DNA from: Bacteroidales bacterium
GTDB taxonomy: Bacteria; Bacteroidota; Bacteroidia; Bacteroidales; UBA932
Assembly (NCBI GenBank): GCA_017962025.1
Contig: JAGCWD010000022.1
Location: forward strand, 1 to 62,621
Length of the DNA: 62,621 nucleotides
Reading direction: 5' to 3'
Numbering within the stretch: the first letter of the stretch is position 1; the number at the start of each line of letters is the position of its first letter. Made by a program: the position numbers and the translations under genes. Of this stretch, positions 62,038 through 62,621 are shown piece by piece. The notes below the pieces were generated by a model that made no database searches, had not been told where the DNA came from, and was given only the letters and a program-made list of their open reading frames with translations.

Positions 62038-62535
62038 TATTTTTCAAACTTTTTTCTGGTTTGTGGCTACTTCAAAGCCGTTTTTACTCATTTTAGGTCG
62101 TGACGAAAAAAGCCTGTTTTTTAACTTCATAAACCGAGACAAAAAGTCTTCATTACACCAAATGCAGATTCCCGAAAACCTTGCATCAAAAAATGGAAAA
62201 AATTCAAAAAAATATCCCGACCCGCCAATAAAAACGTTTAATATTGGGTCATTCTTGACAACATCCATTAATTAGGATATAACAGAAAGTGAAACCACTA
62301 CTCCAAGAATCAGTTTACTACCACACCATAATCATCTTCTTAGGCACGTCAGTTACGCTTTCTCAGCTCAAATGTCACCCTATTTATATAACCATCTGTA
62401 GAGCTTTCAGAACGAAGCGACCGGTGGATCCTGGACTGATAACACTCACCTGGCAAATCCACCCCCTCGGAGCGAAGCGACAGGGGGAGTTTGAGGGGAA
62501 CTCCCCTCAATGTATAACCTCAATGTATAAATAAA
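62038..62535. other. Gene-poor spacer before the rRNA operon end
   Basis: No gene supported. Short open frames of 74 and 70 codons overlap on opposite strands at 62044-62275, neither with a signal or a family. From about 62410 there are REP-like units (see 62413-62530). Confidence 0.6.
62413..62530. repeat. REP-like units and 13-bp tandem repeat
   Basis: CGAAGCGAC at 62413-62421 and 62473-62481 (also at 47537-47545). CCCCCT (62462-62467) pairs with AGGGGG (62482-62487) around the second; TTGAGGGG-AACT-CCCCTCAA at 62491-62510 is a perfect hairpin; CCTCAATGTATAA is repeated in tandem at 62505-62517 and 62518-62530. Confidence 0.65.
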
Positions 62536-62569
62536 GAGTCCCTGGCAGACTTCTGTCTGTCAGGGACTC
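62536..62569 (-). terminator. rRNA operon terminator
   Basis: GAGTCCCTG-g-CAGAC and GTCTG-t-CAGGGACTC form a 15-bp stem with one mismatch and loop TTCT; on the minus strand it is followed by TTTATTTA. It lies 9 bases after the 5S gene. Confidence 0.85.
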
Positions 62570-62577
62570 CCGAAGAA

Positions 62578-62621
62578 CGGCGGCGACCTACTCTCCCAAC
62601 TGGTGGGTCAGTACCATCGGC
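62578..62621 (-). rRNA. 5S rRNA, 3' end (cut by window edge)
   Basis: Read on the minus strand, the last bases give the 5S tail with the characteristic GGGAGAGTAGGTCGCCGCC ending; about 44 of some 110 bases are present. The end is inferred from this tail and the terminator that follows. Confidence 0.85.

Noticed and set aside
62044..62275. Two overlapping frames of 74 and 70 codons on opposite strands
   Set aside because: Neither shows a signal, domain or promoter spacing, and the region is A+T-rich spacer upstream of a mapped-looking promoter.

Overview
The window is chromosomal DNA of a Bacteroidales bacterium (Bacteroidota) with roughly 50% G+C. The main evidence is the ATP synthase order atpD-C-B-E-F-H-A-G, promoter boxes of the TTG-N19-TAnnTTTG type, a DUF4988-type surface lipoprotein, a DUF1573 protein, and many SusD-era style secreted glycosidases with Tat or lipoprotein signals. 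I cannot name the genus.

Layout, left to right. 1-7449 (+): end of the division and cell wall cluster (murG end, murC, ftsQ, ftsA, ftsZ), then gltX. 7468-12172: a lipoprotein and an SGNH esterase (-), divergent from a GH116 glycosidase (+). 12137-24424 (-): one long run of tightly packed genes: two M23 peptidases, a MerR regulator, a Nif3 protein, a zinc-ribbon coiled coil, dnaB, a DUF3108 protein, an RseC-like protein, rnfBCDGEA and a small outer membrane protein. 24510-33212 (+): alaS, an in-frame fusion of an LptF/LptG-type permease with methionyl-tRNA formyltransferase, thiamine diphosphokinase, and a redox pair (membrane polyferredoxin and Tat-exported aldo/keto reductase) behind a striking palindromic operator. 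33213-35138 (-): a beta-helix carbohydrate-active protein.

35223-35310 is tRNA-Ser(GGA). A 6.0 kb integrative element (35295-41331) is inserted at its 3' end, bounded by 18-bp direct repeats. The element has a tyrosine recombinase, about ten small genes all on the minus strand, no recognisable relaxase, and next to attL two tandem transcription units that look like non-coding RNAs, each with its own promoter and intrinsic terminator. This is the best candidate for something undescribed.

41372-46342 (-): araB, a GH106-like lipoprotein and a GntP permease, all overlapping, so one sugar operon. 46402-47454 (+): an orphan mannitol PTS EIIC. 47598-48947 (-): a Tat-exported Gfo/Idh/MocA oxidoreductase. 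49160-57004 (-): the complete F-type ATP synthase operon with a NamZ (DUF1343) lipoprotein translationally coupled to its end. 57117-61862 (-): an OmpA-like porin, a DUF1573 protein and a 1028-residue surface lipoprotein whose last 148 residues closely match the end of the lipoprotein at 7468-8475. The right edge holds an rRNA operon terminator and the 3' end of a 5S rRNA gene (-).

All homology statements come from reading the translated sequences; no database search was run.
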